A DNA stretch of 64,000 bases, taken from assembly GCF_036014015.1 (NCBI RefSeq), contig NZ_CP107905.1, positions 3,286,001-3,350,000 of the forward strand, in the 5' to 3' direction. Shown in pieces: positions 34,611-43,466 of the stretch. The notes below the pieces were generated by a model. That model saw only the letters and a program-made list of their open reading frames with translations. It was not told the origin of the DNA and did no database searches. Position 1 is the first letter of the stretch. Every line of letters starts with the position of its first letter. A program made the translations under genes and the position numbers. Origin of the DNA: Streptomyces sp. NBC_00457. GTDB lineage: Bacteria; Actinomycetota; Actinomycetes; Streptomycetales; Streptomycetaceae.

Positions 34611-35231
34611 ATGTCGCCGGCCGACCGCCGCCTTCAGCCACGTCGCAAGCCCCGCCAGGTGCGCGCCGAGCTCACCCGCGAGCGCATCCTCACCGCCGCT
34701 GCTCACGTTTTCTCCGAGTTCGGCTACGCCGCCGGCACCACCAACCGCATCGCCGAACGCGCCCGCATCTCCATCGGCTCGCTGTACCAGTACTTCCCGA
34801 ACAAGGACGCCATCCTTGCCGAGCTGATGGTGCGGCACCTCGACCGAGGCACGTGGACCGCGGCCGAGCAGCTCGATCTGTCTGCCGGAAGCCTGGGGGA
34901 AACGGTGCGGGCACTGGTCCGCGACGCGATCGACAACCACCGCGACGATCCGCAGCTGCTGCGGATCATGCTCGAGGAGGCGCCGCTCTCGCAGGAAGTG
35001 CTCGACACGATCGACCGGCACGGCAAGAAGCGCGTCGGTCAGGTGCGCGACATCCTCGCCCGGCACCCGGATGTCCGCGTGCGGGACCTCGACACCGCGG
35101 CCGAGCTCATCGTGTTCACCGTGGAGACGAACACGCACAAGCTCATGGCCGACCCTCGGAGCATCCCGGTCGAGACGCTCGAGAACGAACTGGTGGACAT
35201 GGTCACCCGCTATCTGCGCGGCGATCAGTAG
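34611..35231 (+). CDS. TetR family transcriptional regulator
   Basis: Protein of 206 aa. The N-terminal helix-turn-helix (about 20-65) has RERILTAAAHVFSEFGYAAG and ARISIGSLYQYFPNKDAIL, characteristic of TetR. The remaining ligand-binding domain is helical, with no assignable ligand. The ATG follows TGAGGAGG by 7 bases. It is divergent from the flavin/FeS fusion gene and shares a 67-bp gap with a palindromic site, so it probably represses that gene and itself. Confidence 0.93.
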   Translation: MSPADRRLQPRRKPRQVRAELTRERILTAAAHVFSEFGYAAGTTNRIAERARISIGSLYQYFPNKDAILAELMVRHLDRGTWTAAEQLDLSAGSLGETVRALVRDAIDNHRDDPQLLRIMLEEAPLSQEVLDTIDRHGKKRVGQVRDILARHPDVRVRDLDTAAELIVFTVETNTHKLMADPRSIPVETLENELVDMVTRYLRGDQ

Positions 35232-35259
35232 CCGCTCACCAGCAACCCCGGAACCTCCG

Positions 35260-36417
35260 TCAGCCCGCCACCGACACCGACGGCTCGCCCGACTCGGTTC
35301 CGTCCGCCTCCATCTGTTCGGCCAGCTTCATGGCCTCTTCGATGAGGGTTTCCACGATCTTGGATTCCGGGACGGTCTTGATGACCTCGCCCTTGACGAA
35401 GATCTGGCCCTTGCCGTTGCCGGAGGCGACGCCGAGGTCGGCTTCGCGGGCCTCGCCGGGGCCGTTGACGACGCAGCCCATCACCGCTACTCGGAGGGGG
35501 ACCTCCATGCCGGTGAGGCCCGCGGTGACTTCCTCGGCGAGCTTGTAGACGTCGACCTGGGCGCGGCCGCAGGACGGGCAGGAGACGATCTCGAGGCCGC
35601 GCTGCCTGAGGTTCAGGGACTCCAGGATCTGGTTGCCGACCTTGACCTCCTCCACGGGAGGCGCGGACAGCGAGACGCGGATCGTGTCGCCGATCCCCTG
35701 GGAGAGGAGGGCGCCGAAGGCCACCGCCGACTTGATCGTGCCCTGGAAGGCCGGGCCCGCCTCCGTCACACCGAGGTGGAGGGGGTAGTCGCACTGGGCG
35801 GCGAGCTGGCGGTACGCCTCGACCATGATCACCGGGTCGTTGTGCTTGACCGAGATCTTGATGTCCCGGAAGTCGTGCTCCTCGAAGAGGGACGCCTCCC
35901 AGAGGGCGGACTCCGCGAGCGCCTCGGGGGTTGCCTTGCCGTACTTCTGGAGCAGGCGGCGGTCCAGCGAGCCCGCGTTCACACCGATGCGGATCGGCGT
36001 GCCGTGGTCCTTGGCGGCCCGCGCGATCTCCTTGACCTTGTCGTCGAACTGCTTGATGTTGCCGGGGTTGACGCGGACCGCGGCGCAGCCCGCCTCGATG
36101 GCGGCGAAGACGTACTTCGGCTGGAAGTGGATGTCCGCGATCACCGGGATCTGCGACTTGCGGGCGATGGTCGCGAGGGCGTCGGCGTCGTCCTGCGTGG
36201 GGCAGGCGACGCGCACGATCTGGCAGCCGGACGCCGTGAGTTCGGCGATCTGCTGGAGCGTGGCGCCGATGTCCGACGTACGGGTCGTGGTCATCGACTG
36301 GACCGACACGGGAGCGTCTCCGCCGACCGCCACGGATCCGACCTGAATCTGCCGGCTCTTGCGGCGTTCGGCGAGCTTGGTCGGAACGGACGGCATACCG
36401 AGAGAAATCGCAGTCAT
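35260..36417 (-). CDS. ispG: 4-hydroxy-3-methylbut-2-en-1-yl diphosphate synthase (flavodoxin)
   Basis: [4Fe-4S] enzyme of the MEP isoprenoid pathway, converting MEcPP to HMBPP. The protein has 385 aa from the ATG at 36417; upstream in-frame codons are not conserved. The TIM-barrel domain starts [23 protein letters not shown]. The C-terminal FeS domain has [11 protein letters not shown] and [18 protein letters not shown] with the cluster cysteines. The C-terminus is acidic. It has its own promoter gap, because a terminator stands between rseP and it. The third gene of a conserved dxr-rseP-ispG group. Confidence 0.97.
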   Translation of the reverse strand: MTAISLGMPSVPTKLAERRKSRQIQVGSVAVGGDAPVSVQSMTTTRTSDIGATLQQIAELTASGCQIVRVACPTQDDADALATIARKSQIPVIADIHFQPKYVFAAIEAGCAAVRVNPGNIKQFDDKVKEIARAAKDHGTPIRIGVNAGSLDRRLLQKYGKATPEALAESALWEASLFEEHDFRDIKISVKHNDPVIMVEAYRQLAAQCDYPLHLGVTEAGPAFQGTIKSAVAFGALLSQGIGDTIRVSLSAPPVEEVKVGNQILESLNLRQRGLEIVSCPSCGRAQVDVYKLAEEVTAGLTGMEVPLRVAVMGCVVNGPGEAREADLGVASGNGKGQIFVKGEVIKTVPESKIVETLIEEAMKLAEQMEADGTESGEPSVSVAG

Positions 36418-36540
36418 CTGCTGTGCAACCCCAAGTCGTGGATCAAGTCCGGGTCCCGTCGAGGGCGGGCTCCAGGCTTCGAGATTACGGCACCTGCCTG
36501 GGCCCGGGCACATCGCGCTCGTAAACCCACTCGATGGAGA

Positions 36541-36569
36541 GCGGCCCGACACAGATCGTGTCGGGCCGC
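36541..36569 (-). terminator. Terminator after dxr-rseP
   Basis: GCGGCCCGACAC (36541-36552) and GTGTCGGGCCGC (36558-36569) form a perfect 12-bp stem with a 5-nt loop, 17 bases after the rseP stop codon and upstream of ispG. Confidence 0.85.
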
Positions 36570-36585
36570 CACAAACTCCGTATGA

Positions 36586-37890
36586 CTAGGAGATTCTCAC
36601 CGGGTTAACCACGTCCGCCACCAGCACGAGCAGCGTGAAGCAGATGAAGATCCCGGCCACCACATAGGCCACCGGCATCAGCTTCGCCACATCGAACGGA
36701 CCGGGGTCGGGGCGGCGCAGCACCTTCGCCAGGTTGCGGCGCAGGGACTCCCACAGGGCGCCCGCGATATGGCCGCCGTCCAGCGGCAGCAGCGGGAGCA
36801 TGTTGAAGAGGAACAGGGAGAGGTTGAAGCCCGCGACCAGCATCAACGCCATGGCCAGCTGCTGCGTCGGCGGGATGTCGAGGGTGAAGATCTCGCCGCC
36901 GACGCGGGCCGCGCCCACCACGCCCATCGGGGAGTCCGCCTCGCGCTCGCCGTCACCGAACGCCGCGTCCCACAGGGCGGGCACCTTGCTGGGGATGGCG
37001 GCGAGGGAGTCGACGGCGTCGCCGACCCGCTCTCCCATCCAGGTCACGGAGGACCCGAAGTCCTGTTTGACGATGCCGGTGGCGGCGCTGAAGCCGAGGA
37101 AGCCCGCCGAGACGAACTCGCCCTGGACGATCTGGCCGCTGGAGTCCTTCTTGGCGACCTGGTTGGCGACGATCTTCGCCTGCAGGGTGACTTCCTCGCC
37201 GTCGCGGTCGACGACGATCGGGACGTCCTTGCCGGGGTTGGCGCGGATGAGGTCGGAGAGCTTGTTCCAGTCGTCGGTGCGTACGCCGTCGAAGGAGACG
37301 ATCTTGTCGCCCGCCTTCAGGCCCGCGGCCGCGGCCGGGGAGGGGGCGTCGGACTTCTCACAGGTGTCGCGGTTCTCGGTCTGTGCGATGACGCACTGGG
37401 AGACCGAGCTGACGGTGGTGGTCTGCTGGGAGATGCCGAAGCCCATCAGGACGGTGAGGAACAGCGCCACCGCCAGGATCAGGTTCATGAACGGGCCCGC
37501 GAACATCACGATGACCCGCTTCCACGGCTTGCGCGTGTAGAAGAGGCGGGTCTCGTCGCCGGGCCGCAGTTCCTCGAAGGCCGCCGATCGGGCGTCCTCG
37601 ATCATGCCGCGCCACGGTGAGGTGGAGCGGGCTTCGAGGCGGCCGTCGGGGCCGGGTGGGAACATGCCGATCATGCGGATGTAGCCGCCGAACGGGATGG
37701 CCTTGATGCCGTACTCGGTCTCGCCCTTCTTGCGCGAGAAGATCGTCGGGCCGAAGCCGACCATGTACTGCGGCACGCGGATGCCGAAGAGCTTGGCCGT
37801 GGACAGGTGCCCCAGCTCGTGCCACGCGATCGAGACCAGGAGTCCGAACGCGAAGACCACTATGCCGAGGATGAACATCAAGGTCGTCAT
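36586..37890 (-). CDS. rseP: Site-2 (M50) zinc metalloprotease, RseP family
   Basis: Intramembrane protease of 434 aa. I use the ATG at 37890, which overlaps the dxr stop codon (ATGA); an open frame extends further upstream inside dxr. The first transmembrane helix carries HELGH (His24, Glu25, His28), and the C-terminal PLDGGH supplies the third zinc ligand region. A PDZ domain (about 175-260, [15 protein letters not shown]) lies between helices. Known homologues cleave anti-sigma factors and other membrane proteins. Cotranscribed with dxr; a terminator follows. Confidence 0.95.
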   Translation of the reverse strand: MTTLMFILGIVVFAFGLLVSIAWHELGHLSTAKLFGIRVPQYMVGFGPTIFSRKKGETEYGIKAIPFGGYIRMIGMFPPGPDGRLEARSTSPWRGMIEDARSAAFEELRPGDETRLFYTRKPWKRVIVMFAGPFMNLILAVALFLTVLMGFGISQQTTTVSSVSQCVIAQTENRDTCEKSDAPSPAAAAGLKAGDKIVSFDGVRTDDWNKLSDLIRANPGKDVPIVVDRDGEEVTLQAKIVANQVAKKDSSGQIVQGEFVSAGFLGFSAATGIVKQDFGSSVTWMGERVGDAVDSLAAIPSKVPALWDAAFGDGEREADSPMGVVGAARVGGEIFTLDIPPTQQLAMALMLVAGFNLSLFLFNMLPLLPLDGGHIAGALWESLRRNLAKVLRRPDPGPFDVAKLMPVAYVVAGIFICFTLLVLVADVVNPVRIS

Positions 37891-39347
37891 GCACGGGCCT
37901 CCGCCGTCTGTGCCGCCAGTTCGCTCGCCCGGGTCCGCGCCCAGGTCTCCGCCTCGAGGACGTCCGCGACGGTGAGTGAAGTTCCCGTACGCGGTGTGCC
38001 GTGTTCCTCGACCACGCGCGTCACAGTCTCCATGATCCCGTTGAACGGCAGTGCGCCGGCCCGGAAGGCCTCCACGCACTCCTCGTTGGCGGCATTGAAC
38101 ACCGCCGGGGCCGTGCCCGCGAGCTGTCCCACATGCCGGGCGAGCCCGACCGACGGAAACGCGTCGGTGTCGAGCGGGAAGAACTCCCAGGTGGACGCCT
38201 TGCTCCAGTCGAACGTGGGCGCGGCGTCGGGGACGCGTTCCGGCCAGCCGAGGCCGATGGCGATGGGCCCGCGCATGTCGGGGGGCGTCGCCTGGGCGAT
38301 CGTGGATCCGTCGGTGAACTCAACCATCGAGTGGACATACGACTGGGGATGCACGACCACCTCAATGCGGTCGAAGGGAATGTCGTAGAGGAGGTGTGCC
38401 TCGATGACTTCCAGCCCTTTGTTGACCAGGGTCGCGGAGTTGATCGTGATCACCGGGCCCATCGCCCAGGTGGGGTGGGCGAGGGCGTCCGCGACGGTCA
38501 CCCGGTCCAGGTCCGCCTTCGTACGTCCGCGGAAGGGGCCGCCGGACGCCGTGACGACCAGCTTCCGTACGTCGGCCCGCGAACCGGACGCCAGCGCCTG
38601 GAACAGCGCCGCGTGCTCGGAGTCGACCGGGATGATCTGGCCGGGCTTGGCGACCGCCTTGACCAGCGGACCGCCCACGATGAGCGACTCCTTGTTGGCG
38701 AGCGCGAGGGTGCGGCCCGCCTCCAGGGCGGCGAGGGTCGGGGCGAGGCCGATCGAGCCGGTGATGCCGTTCAGCACGGTGTGGCAGTCGGCGGCGGCGA
38801 GCTGGGTGGCCGCGTCCGGTCCGGCGAGGATCTCGGGAAGCGGCTCCCCCGCGCCGTACTGGGCGGCAAGGGCCTCGCGCAGCGCCGGTACGACGTCCTC
38901 GCGGGCGACTGCGACGGTGCGGACGCGCAGCCGGTGCGCCTGCTCGGCGAGGAGGGCGACCCGTCCGCCGGCGGCGGAGAGTCCGGTGACCCGGAACCGG
39001 TCCGGGTTGCGCAGGACGAGGTCGATGGCCTGCGTGCCGATCGACCCGGTGGAGCCGAGGATGACCACGTCCTTCGGACCGTCGCCCGACACCGGGTCGT
39101 AGACGAGGTGCGGATCGGCCAGGGCGCGGGCCGGAAGCCCCGTCGTCCGCCCGGAGGGCGGGCCCTGCGGCGTCAGGTGCGTGCTCTCGGCGTGCCGGGC
39201 GTCGGCCCACGTACTGGATGTACTTGGGTCGGCGCCCGGTGCGGCGAGTGGGGGTCCCCCCGGCCGAAGGCTGGGGGAGCGTGCATGGCGTCGCAGGGCA
39301 GACGGGGCTTCCGGCCCGTGTCCTGGGGGGGCTGGGCTGTCGCTCAT
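37887..39347 (-). CDS. dxr: 1-deoxy-D-xylulose 5-phosphate reductoisomerase with N-terminal extension
   Basis: Second enzyme of the MEP pathway, making MEP from DXP with NADPH. The protein has 486 aa from the ATG at 39347, about 90 longer than usual. The NADPH motif [16 protein letters not shown] begins near residue 92; [19 protein letters not shown] and [20 protein letters not shown] are all present. The extension is Pro/Ser/Arg-rich, and part (about 21-33) is encoded by a dispersed repeat. Either translation starts further in, for example at a GTG near DPVSGDG, or the repeat has lengthened the protein. The ribosome site at 39347 (GGAGG) is only 1-2 bases away, which is poor. Overlaps rseP by four bases. 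Confidence 0.93.
   Translation of the reverse strand: MSDSPAPPGHGPEAPSALRRHARSPSLRPGGPPLAAPGADPSTSSTWADARHAESTHLTPQGPPSGRTTGLPARALADPHLVYDPVSGDGPKDVVILGSTGSIGTQAIDLVLRNPDRFRVTGLSAAGGRVALLAEQAHRLRVRTVAVAREDVVPALREALAAQYGAGEPLPEILAGPDAATQLAAADCHTVLNGITGSIGLAPTLAALEAGRTLALANKESLIVGGPLVKAVAKPGQIIPVDSEHAALFQALASGSRADVRKLVVTASGGPFRGRTKADLDRVTVADALAHPTWAMGPVITINSATLVNKGLEVIEAHLLYDIPFDRIEVVVHPQSYVHSMVEFTDGSTIAQATPPDMRGPIAIGLGWPERVPDAAPTFDWSKASTWEFFPLDTDAFPSVGLARHVGQLAGTAPAVFNAANEECVEAFRAGALPFNGIMETVTRVVEEHGTPRTGTSLTVADVLEAETWARTRASELAAQTAEARA
39248..39284. repeat. Dispersed repeat family D in the dxr 5' end
   Basis: GTGGGGGTCCCCCCGGCCGA followed by AGGCTGGGGGAGCGTGC, a semi-palindromic GC block of the kind scattered through Streptomyces genomes. 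Here it lies within the N-terminal extension of the dxr frame. Confidence 0.75.
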
Positions 39348-39486
39348 TCCTCCATTGTGGCCGCATCCACGGTCATCAAGGACAACTTCCCCCCTTGTGA
39401 AGCTCTCGTGAAGGTCATGTGATAACTCTTCTGTTCTGGCTGGCAGACGACCCGGCCATCGCAAGACATCCAGGGGGGATCTCTCC

Positions 39487-39942
39487 ATGCGCATACGCGC
39501 CGCTTTCGCCGTGCCCGCACTCGCGGGTGCTCTCGCCCTCACCGGCACCGTGCTCAGCACTCCGGCCCAGGCCGCCGGGGGCGTGGTCATCCGCCACGTC
39601 TGGTTCGACAGCCCGGGCTCGGACACCGGCTCCAACCTCAGCCTCAACGGCGAGTGGGTGGAGATCAAGAACACCAGTGGTGCGGCGATCTCGCTGAAGG
39701 GCTGGATCCTCAAGGACAAGGCCAACCACCGGTACGTCTTTCCCAACGTGAAGATCGCGAAGGGCAAGACGATGAAGGTGAAGACCGGCATCGGCAGGGA
39801 CACCACGGTGAACAAGTACCAGGACCGCAGCTGGTACGTCTGGAACAACACCAGCGACACGGCGACTCTGACCAAGGCGAACGGCGCCAAGGTCGACGCC
39901 TGCTCCTGGACGACGGCCAACCCCAGCGACAAGTGGTGCTAG
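39487..39942 (+). CDS. Secreted lamin-tail domain protein
   Basis: Protein of 151 aa with a clear Sec signal peptide (1-29, cleavage after AQA). The mature part is a single lamin-tail (LTD) Ig-like domain: VVIRHVWFDSPGSD, EWVEIKNTSGAAISLKGWIL, then KDKANHRYVFP. Two Cys in the last 16 residues (DACSW and terminal KWC) may form a disulfide. LTD domains in secreted bacterial proteins often accompany nucleases or surface binding, but alone no activity can be assigned. The ATG follows GGGGGGAT. Divergent from dxr. Confidence 0.85.
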   Translation: MRIRAAFAVPALAGALALTGTVLSTPAQAAGGVVIRHVWFDSPGSDTGSNLSLNGEWVEIKNTSGAAISLKGWILKDKANHRYVFPNVKIAKGKTMKVKTGIGRDTTVNKYQDRSWYVWNNTSDTATLTKANGAKVDACSWTTANPSDKWC

Positions 39943-39985
39943 CTCCGCTGGGAGGCCGTGTGTCATCTGCGGGTCCGTCGTGGCG

Positions 39986-40043
39986 GTCGCGCCCACGCGG
40001 CGGAGCCGCATATCGAAACAGCCCCGCGCCCCTTCGGGGCGCG
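39986..40043. repeat. Dispersed repeat family A, copy 3, with terminator-like end
   Basis: Starts GTCGCGCCCACGCGGCGGAG, as in 21334-21389 and 28776-28830, and ends in CGCGCCCC-TTC-GGGGCGCG (40025-40043), an 8-bp hairpin. It lies between the convergent lamin-tail and acyl-CoA dehydrogenase genes and may serve as their terminator. Confidence 0.85.
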
Positions 40044-40047
40044 ATGC

Positions 40048-42015
40048 TCACCTGATGGGTCGGTGCACGTTCTCCTTCTGTGAGGGTCCGGGGGTCGCGT
40101 CCGCGATCCACGGGCCCTCGCCCGAGGGGTCGACGATGCCTTCCTCGAGCCAGGTGTAGGCGCCGCCGAGGACTCCCTTGACGACCTTGCGGTCCAGGTC
40201 GTCGGTGTTGGTCCACAGGCGGCCGAAGAGTTCGTCGATCCGGATGCGGGCCTGGCGGCAGAAGACGTCGGCGAGTTGGTAGGCCTCGCGGCCGTGATCG
40301 CCCTTGCTGCGCAGGAGTTCGGCCCGGACGCAGGCCGCGCTCATCGCGAACAGCTCCGCGCCGATGTCGACGATCCGGCCCAGGAAGCCCTGCTTGGTCT
40401 CCATCCGGCCCTGCCAGCGGGACATGGCGTAGAAGGTGGAGCGGGCGAGCTTGCGCGAGGTCCGCTCGATGTACCGAAGGTGCGGCGAGAGGTCGACGCC
40501 GCGGTTGAACTCGGCGTACGCACGCGGGTTCTGGCCCGGTCCCGCGACCAGCTTCGGCAGCCACTTGGCGTAGAAGACACCGGCGTTCCCGGCCGCCTTC
40601 GCCTTGTCCTGGAGGGACTTGTCGGGGTCGATCAGATCGCCGGCGACCGACAGATGGGCGTCGACCGCCTCGCGGGCGATCAGCAGGTGCATGATCTCGG
40701 TCGAGCCCTCGAAGATCCGGTTGATGCGCAGATCGCGCAGGACCTGTTCGGCGGGGACCGCGCGTTCGCCGCGGGCGGCGAGCGACGCGGCCGTCTCGAA
40801 GCCCCGGCCGCCACGGATCTGGACGAGTTCGTCGGCGACGAGCCAGGCCTGCTCGGAGGCGAAGAGCTTGGCCAGCGCGCCCTCGATACGGATGTCGTTG
40901 CGGTCCTCGTCGGCCATCTGCGACGACAGGTCGAGCACCGCCTCCATGGCGAAGGTCGTCGCCGCGATGAAGCTGATCTTCGACCCGACCGCTTCGTGGT
41001 GCGCGATCGGCTTGCCCCACTGCTCACGGGCGGCCGACCACTCGCGGGCGATCTTCAGGCACCACTTGCCGGCCGCGACGCAGGACGCGGGGAGCGAGAG
41101 GCGGCCGGTGTTCAACGTCGTGAGCGCGATTTTCAGGCCCGCGCCCTCGGGGCCGATGCGGTGGGCGGCGGGGACCCGGACCTGGTGGAAGCGGGTGACG
41201 CCGTTCTCGATGCCCCGCAGTCCCATGAAGGCGTTGCGGTTCTCGACCGTGACGCCGGGCGAGTTGGTCTCCACGACGAAGGCGGTGATGCCTCCCTTGT
41301 GGCCCTCGCTCTTCGGCACCCGGGCCATCACCACGAGCAGGTCGGCGACGACGCCGTTGGTGGTCCACAGCTTGACGCCGTCGAGGACGTACTCTCCCCC
41401 ACTCTCGAATTCGCTCGAGCGGGAGGTGCCCCCATCGTCGGGGATCGCGCTGGTCGCGAGCCGTGCCGGGTCGGAACCGACGTCCGGCTCGGTGAGGAGG
41501 AACGCGCTGATGTCCGTGCGGGCGCAGCGCGGCAGGAACCGCTCCTTCTGCTCCTGCGTGCCGAACAGTTTCAGCGGCTGCGGTACGCCGATCGACTGAT
41601 GCGCCGACAGCAGCACCCCGATCGCCGGTGAGGCCGAGCCCGCCAAGGCCAGCGCCTTGTTGTAGTACACCTGGGTGAGGCCGAGCCCGCCGTACTTGGT
41701 GTCGATCTTCATGCCGAGGGCGCCGAGCTCCTTGAGCCCGTCGATGACCTCGTCGGGGATTTGGGCCTCGCGCTCGATCAGGGCCGCGTCCACCTTGGTC
41801 TCGCAGAAGTCGCGCAGCTTGGCCAGGAACTCCTCGCCACGCTGCACGTCCTCGGCCGGCGGGGTGGGGTGCGGGTGGACCAGGTCGAGCCGGAAGCGGC
41901 CCAGGAACAGTTCCTTGGCGAAGCTGGGCTTGCGCCAGTCCTGTTCCCGGGCGGCCTCGGCCACCTGGCGTGCCTCGCGCTCAGTGACTGAGGGCTTGGT
42001 GGGTGCTGCGGACAT
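40048..42015 (-). CDS. Acyl-CoA dehydrogenase, long two-part form
   Basis: FAD flavoprotein of 655 aa that would oxidise acyl-CoA to 2-enoyl-CoA. I choose the ATG at 42015 because GAGGTG lies about 6 bases upstream; a GTG at 42024 overlaps that site. The ACAD core (about 65-450) has FLLTEPDVGSDPA, WTTNGVVADLLVVMARVP and RINRIFEGSTEIMHLLIARE. A C-terminal helical extension (about 460-640) resembles VLCAD/ACAD9-type enzymes. Residues about 193-208 (GGTSRSSEFESGGE) are encoded by a dispersed repeat inside a surface loop. The substrate chain length cannot be told. Confidence 0.92.
   Translation of the reverse strand: MSAAPTKPSVTEREARQVAEAAREQDWRKPSFAKELFLGRFRLDLVHPHPTPPAEDVQRGEEFLAKLRDFCETKVDAALIEREAQIPDEVIDGLKELGALGMKIDTKYGGLGLTQVYYNKALALAGSASPAIGVLLSAHQSIGVPQPLKLFGTQEQKERFLPRCARTDISAFLLTEPDVGSDPARLATSAIPDDGGTSRSSEFESGGEYVLDGVKLWTTNGVVADLLVVMARVPKSEGHKGGITAFVVETNSPGVTVENRNAFMGLRGIENGVTRFHQVRVPAAHRIGPEGAGLKIALTTLNTGRLSLPASCVAAGKWCLKIAREWSAAREQWGKPIAHHEAVGSKISFIAATTFAMEAVLDLSSQMADEDRNDIRIEGALAKLFASEQAWLVADELVQIRGGRGFETAASLAARGERAVPAEQVLRDLRINRIFEGSTEIMHLLIAREAVDAHLSVAGDLIDPDKSLQDKAKAAGNAGVFYAKWLPKLVAGPGQNPRAYAEFNRGVDLSPHLRYIERTSRKLARSTFYAMSRWQGRMETKQGFLGRIVDIGAELFAMSAACVRAELLRSKGDHGREAYQLADVFCRQARIRIDELFGRLWTNTDDLDRKVVKGVLGGAYTWLEEGIVDPSGEGPWIADATPGPSQKENVHRPIR
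41392..41436. repeat. Dispersed repeat family E inside the acyl-CoA dehydrogenase gene
   Basis: ACTCTCGAATTCGCTCGAGC followed by GGGAGGTGCCCCCA, with TCTCCCCC to its left. It is a GC-rich semi-palindromic block of the type scattered in Streptomyces genomes; translated in frame it gives the loop GGTSRSSEFESGGE. Confidence 0.7.
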
Positions 42016-42261
42016 GAGGCTCACCTCGCCGCGAATAGGGATCTTGGGGCCGCACGTTACTGACTGGTGCTACTGGATCGTTAGTACCCGATACGGGACG
42101 ACCCCACCACCCCTCGCGCAGTTGGGGCTGTCCGCCGGACCGGCTCCTGCGCCCCCGTTCCATGGCCCCCCACGGCCGGTCATAGTAGGCAGGAAGCCGC
42201 ACCTCGGGGAGGCCGTTCCGGGACGAACCGGCCCAGCCGCGGCCCTGTCCCGCAAGGCTGC

Positions 42262-42277
42262 GTCGAAGCGCTTCGAC
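42262..42277. promoter_or_regulatory. LacI-family operator, perfect 16-bp palindrome
   Basis: GTCGAAGCGCTTCGAC, a perfect palindrome with the central CG typical of LacI-family sites. Its core recurs at 42354-42363, 55850-55859 and 56010-56019. Confidence 0.85.
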
Positions 42278-42350
42278 AACCTATGGACACCCACTCCCGG
42301 TAGGGCTACTGTCGAACCACCCCCACCCGCCCTTATTCACACTGCGCACT

Positions 42351-42366
42351 GTCGAAGCGCTTCACA
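42351..42366. promoter_or_regulatory. LacI-family operator upstream of lacI-GH31
   Basis: GTCGAAGCGCTTCACA, sharing GAAGCGCTTC with the other three sites. It lies 17 bases before the regulator start, where binding would block its own transcription. The centre is 89 bases from the upstream operator, so looping is possible. Confidence 0.8.
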
Positions 42367-42382
42367 CCACTGGGAGAGCTGG

Positions 42383-43402
42383 ATGGTCACCCTCGCCGAG
42401 GTCGCTCAGCACGCCGGAGTCTCGGCGAGCACGGTGAGCTATGTCCTCAGTGGCAAGCGGTCCATCTCCACGACCACCCGGCAGCGGGTCGAGCAGAGCA
42501 TCCGCGATCTCGGCTACCACCCGAACGCGGGCGCCCGCGCCCTGGCCAGCAGCAGGTCGAACATCATCGCGCTGATGGTCCCACTGCGCACGGACATGTA
42601 CGTACCGGTGATGATGGAGATCGCCATCGCGGTCGCCACCACGGCCCGGACGCACGGATACGACGTCCTGCTGCTCACCGGCGAGGAGGGCCCGGACGCC
42701 GTCCGCCGGGTCACCGGCAGCGGGCTCGCCGACGGGATGATCCTGATGGACGTCGAACTCGACGACGAGCGGCTGCCGTTGCTGCGCGGCACCGACCAGC
42801 CGTCCGTGCTGATCGGACTGCCCGCCGACACCACCGGACTGACCTGCGTCGACCTGGACTTCAGGGCGACGGGCGCCCTGTGCCTGGAACATCTGGCGAT
42901 GCTGGGGCACCGCGACATCGCTGTCATCGGCGAGGCCCCCGCGGTCTACGAACGGCACACCGGCTTCGCCGAGCGCACCCTCGACGGACTCCGCGGCCGC
43001 TCCCAGGAGTTGGGCGTACGACTGCTGCACCGCCCCTGCGACGGCGGATACGACGCGATGGCCGTGACCCTCGCCCGCATCCTCGACGAGCGCCCCGGCA
43101 CCACGGGGTTCGTCGTACAGAACGAGTCGGCGGTCGAACCGCTCCTCGGGCTGCTGCGCCAGCAGGGCCGTGCCATCCCCGAGGACGTGTCGGTGGTCGC
43201 CATCTGCCCCGACCAGGTCGCCACCCAGGCCTCGGTGCGGCTCACCTCGGTCGCCATCCCCGCCCAGGAGATGGGCCGGCACGCGGTGGAGCACCTGGTC
43301 GCGAAGCTCGAGGGGCGCGGCAGCGACGAAGTCCTGCTGATCGCACCCGAGTTGACGGTCCGGGCGAGCACGGGTCCGGCTCCGGCTCCGGCCGCGTCCT
43401 GA
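42383..43402 (+). CDS. LacI family transcriptional regulator of the glycan cluster
   Basis: Protein of 339 aa from the ATG at 42383, with GGGAGAG upstream. The N-terminal HTH (VTLAEVAQHAGVSASTVSYVLSGKRSISTTTRQRV) and hinge helix (NAGARALASSRSNIIALMVP) are classical LacI. The C-terminal domain (about 60-330) is a periplasmic-binding-like effector domain. Four GAAGCGCTTC palindromes lie upstream of this gene and between the binding-protein and GH3 genes, so it is the likely local repressor, released by an imported sugar. A GH31 gene follows 64 bases later on the same strand. Confidence 0.95.
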   Translation: MVTLAEVAQHAGVSASTVSYVLSGKRSISTTTRQRVEQSIRDLGYHPNAGARALASSRSNIIALMVPLRTDMYVPVMMEIAIAVATTARTHGYDVLLLTGEEGPDAVRRVTGSGLADGMILMDVELDDERLPLLRGTDQPSVLIGLPADTTGLTCVDLDFRATGALCLEHLAMLGHRDIAVIGEAPAVYERHTGFAERTLDGLRGRSQELGVRLLHRPCDGGYDAMAVTLARILDERPGTTGFVVQNESAVEPLLGLLRQQGRAIPEDVSVVAICPDQVATQASVRLTSVAIPAQEMGRHAVEHLVAKLEGRGSDEVLLIAPELTVRASTGPAPAPAAS

Positions 43403-43466
43403 CCATCACCCCTTCCACGTGTCGGCCCCCACCGGGGCTCCCCATGTCCTGAGGAGAGAACGCCTC

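Larger units (their letters stand above)
42016..42382. promoter_or_regulatory. Divergent promoter region between acyl-CoA dehydrogenase and LacI regulator
   Basis: A 367-bp region with two LacI-type palindromes (42262-42277, 42351-42366) on the regulator side. The frame that remains open upstream of the LacI start has no conserved sequence. Confidence 0.6.

Noticed and set aside
32327-35548. 1073-codon plus-strand open frame
   Set aside because: It runs antisense to the PNPOx fusion and through the TetR gene in another frame; codon-position bias supports the annotated genes.
36586-39347. rseP-dxr overlap as a gene fusion or frameshift
   Set aside because: The ATGA overlap is ordinary translational coupling; both proteins are full length.
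41675-42382. Upstream extension of the LacI frame (236 codons)
   Set aside because: It covers the operators and overlaps the acyl-CoA dehydrogenase gene; the HTH begins at the ATG at 42383 with a ribosome site.
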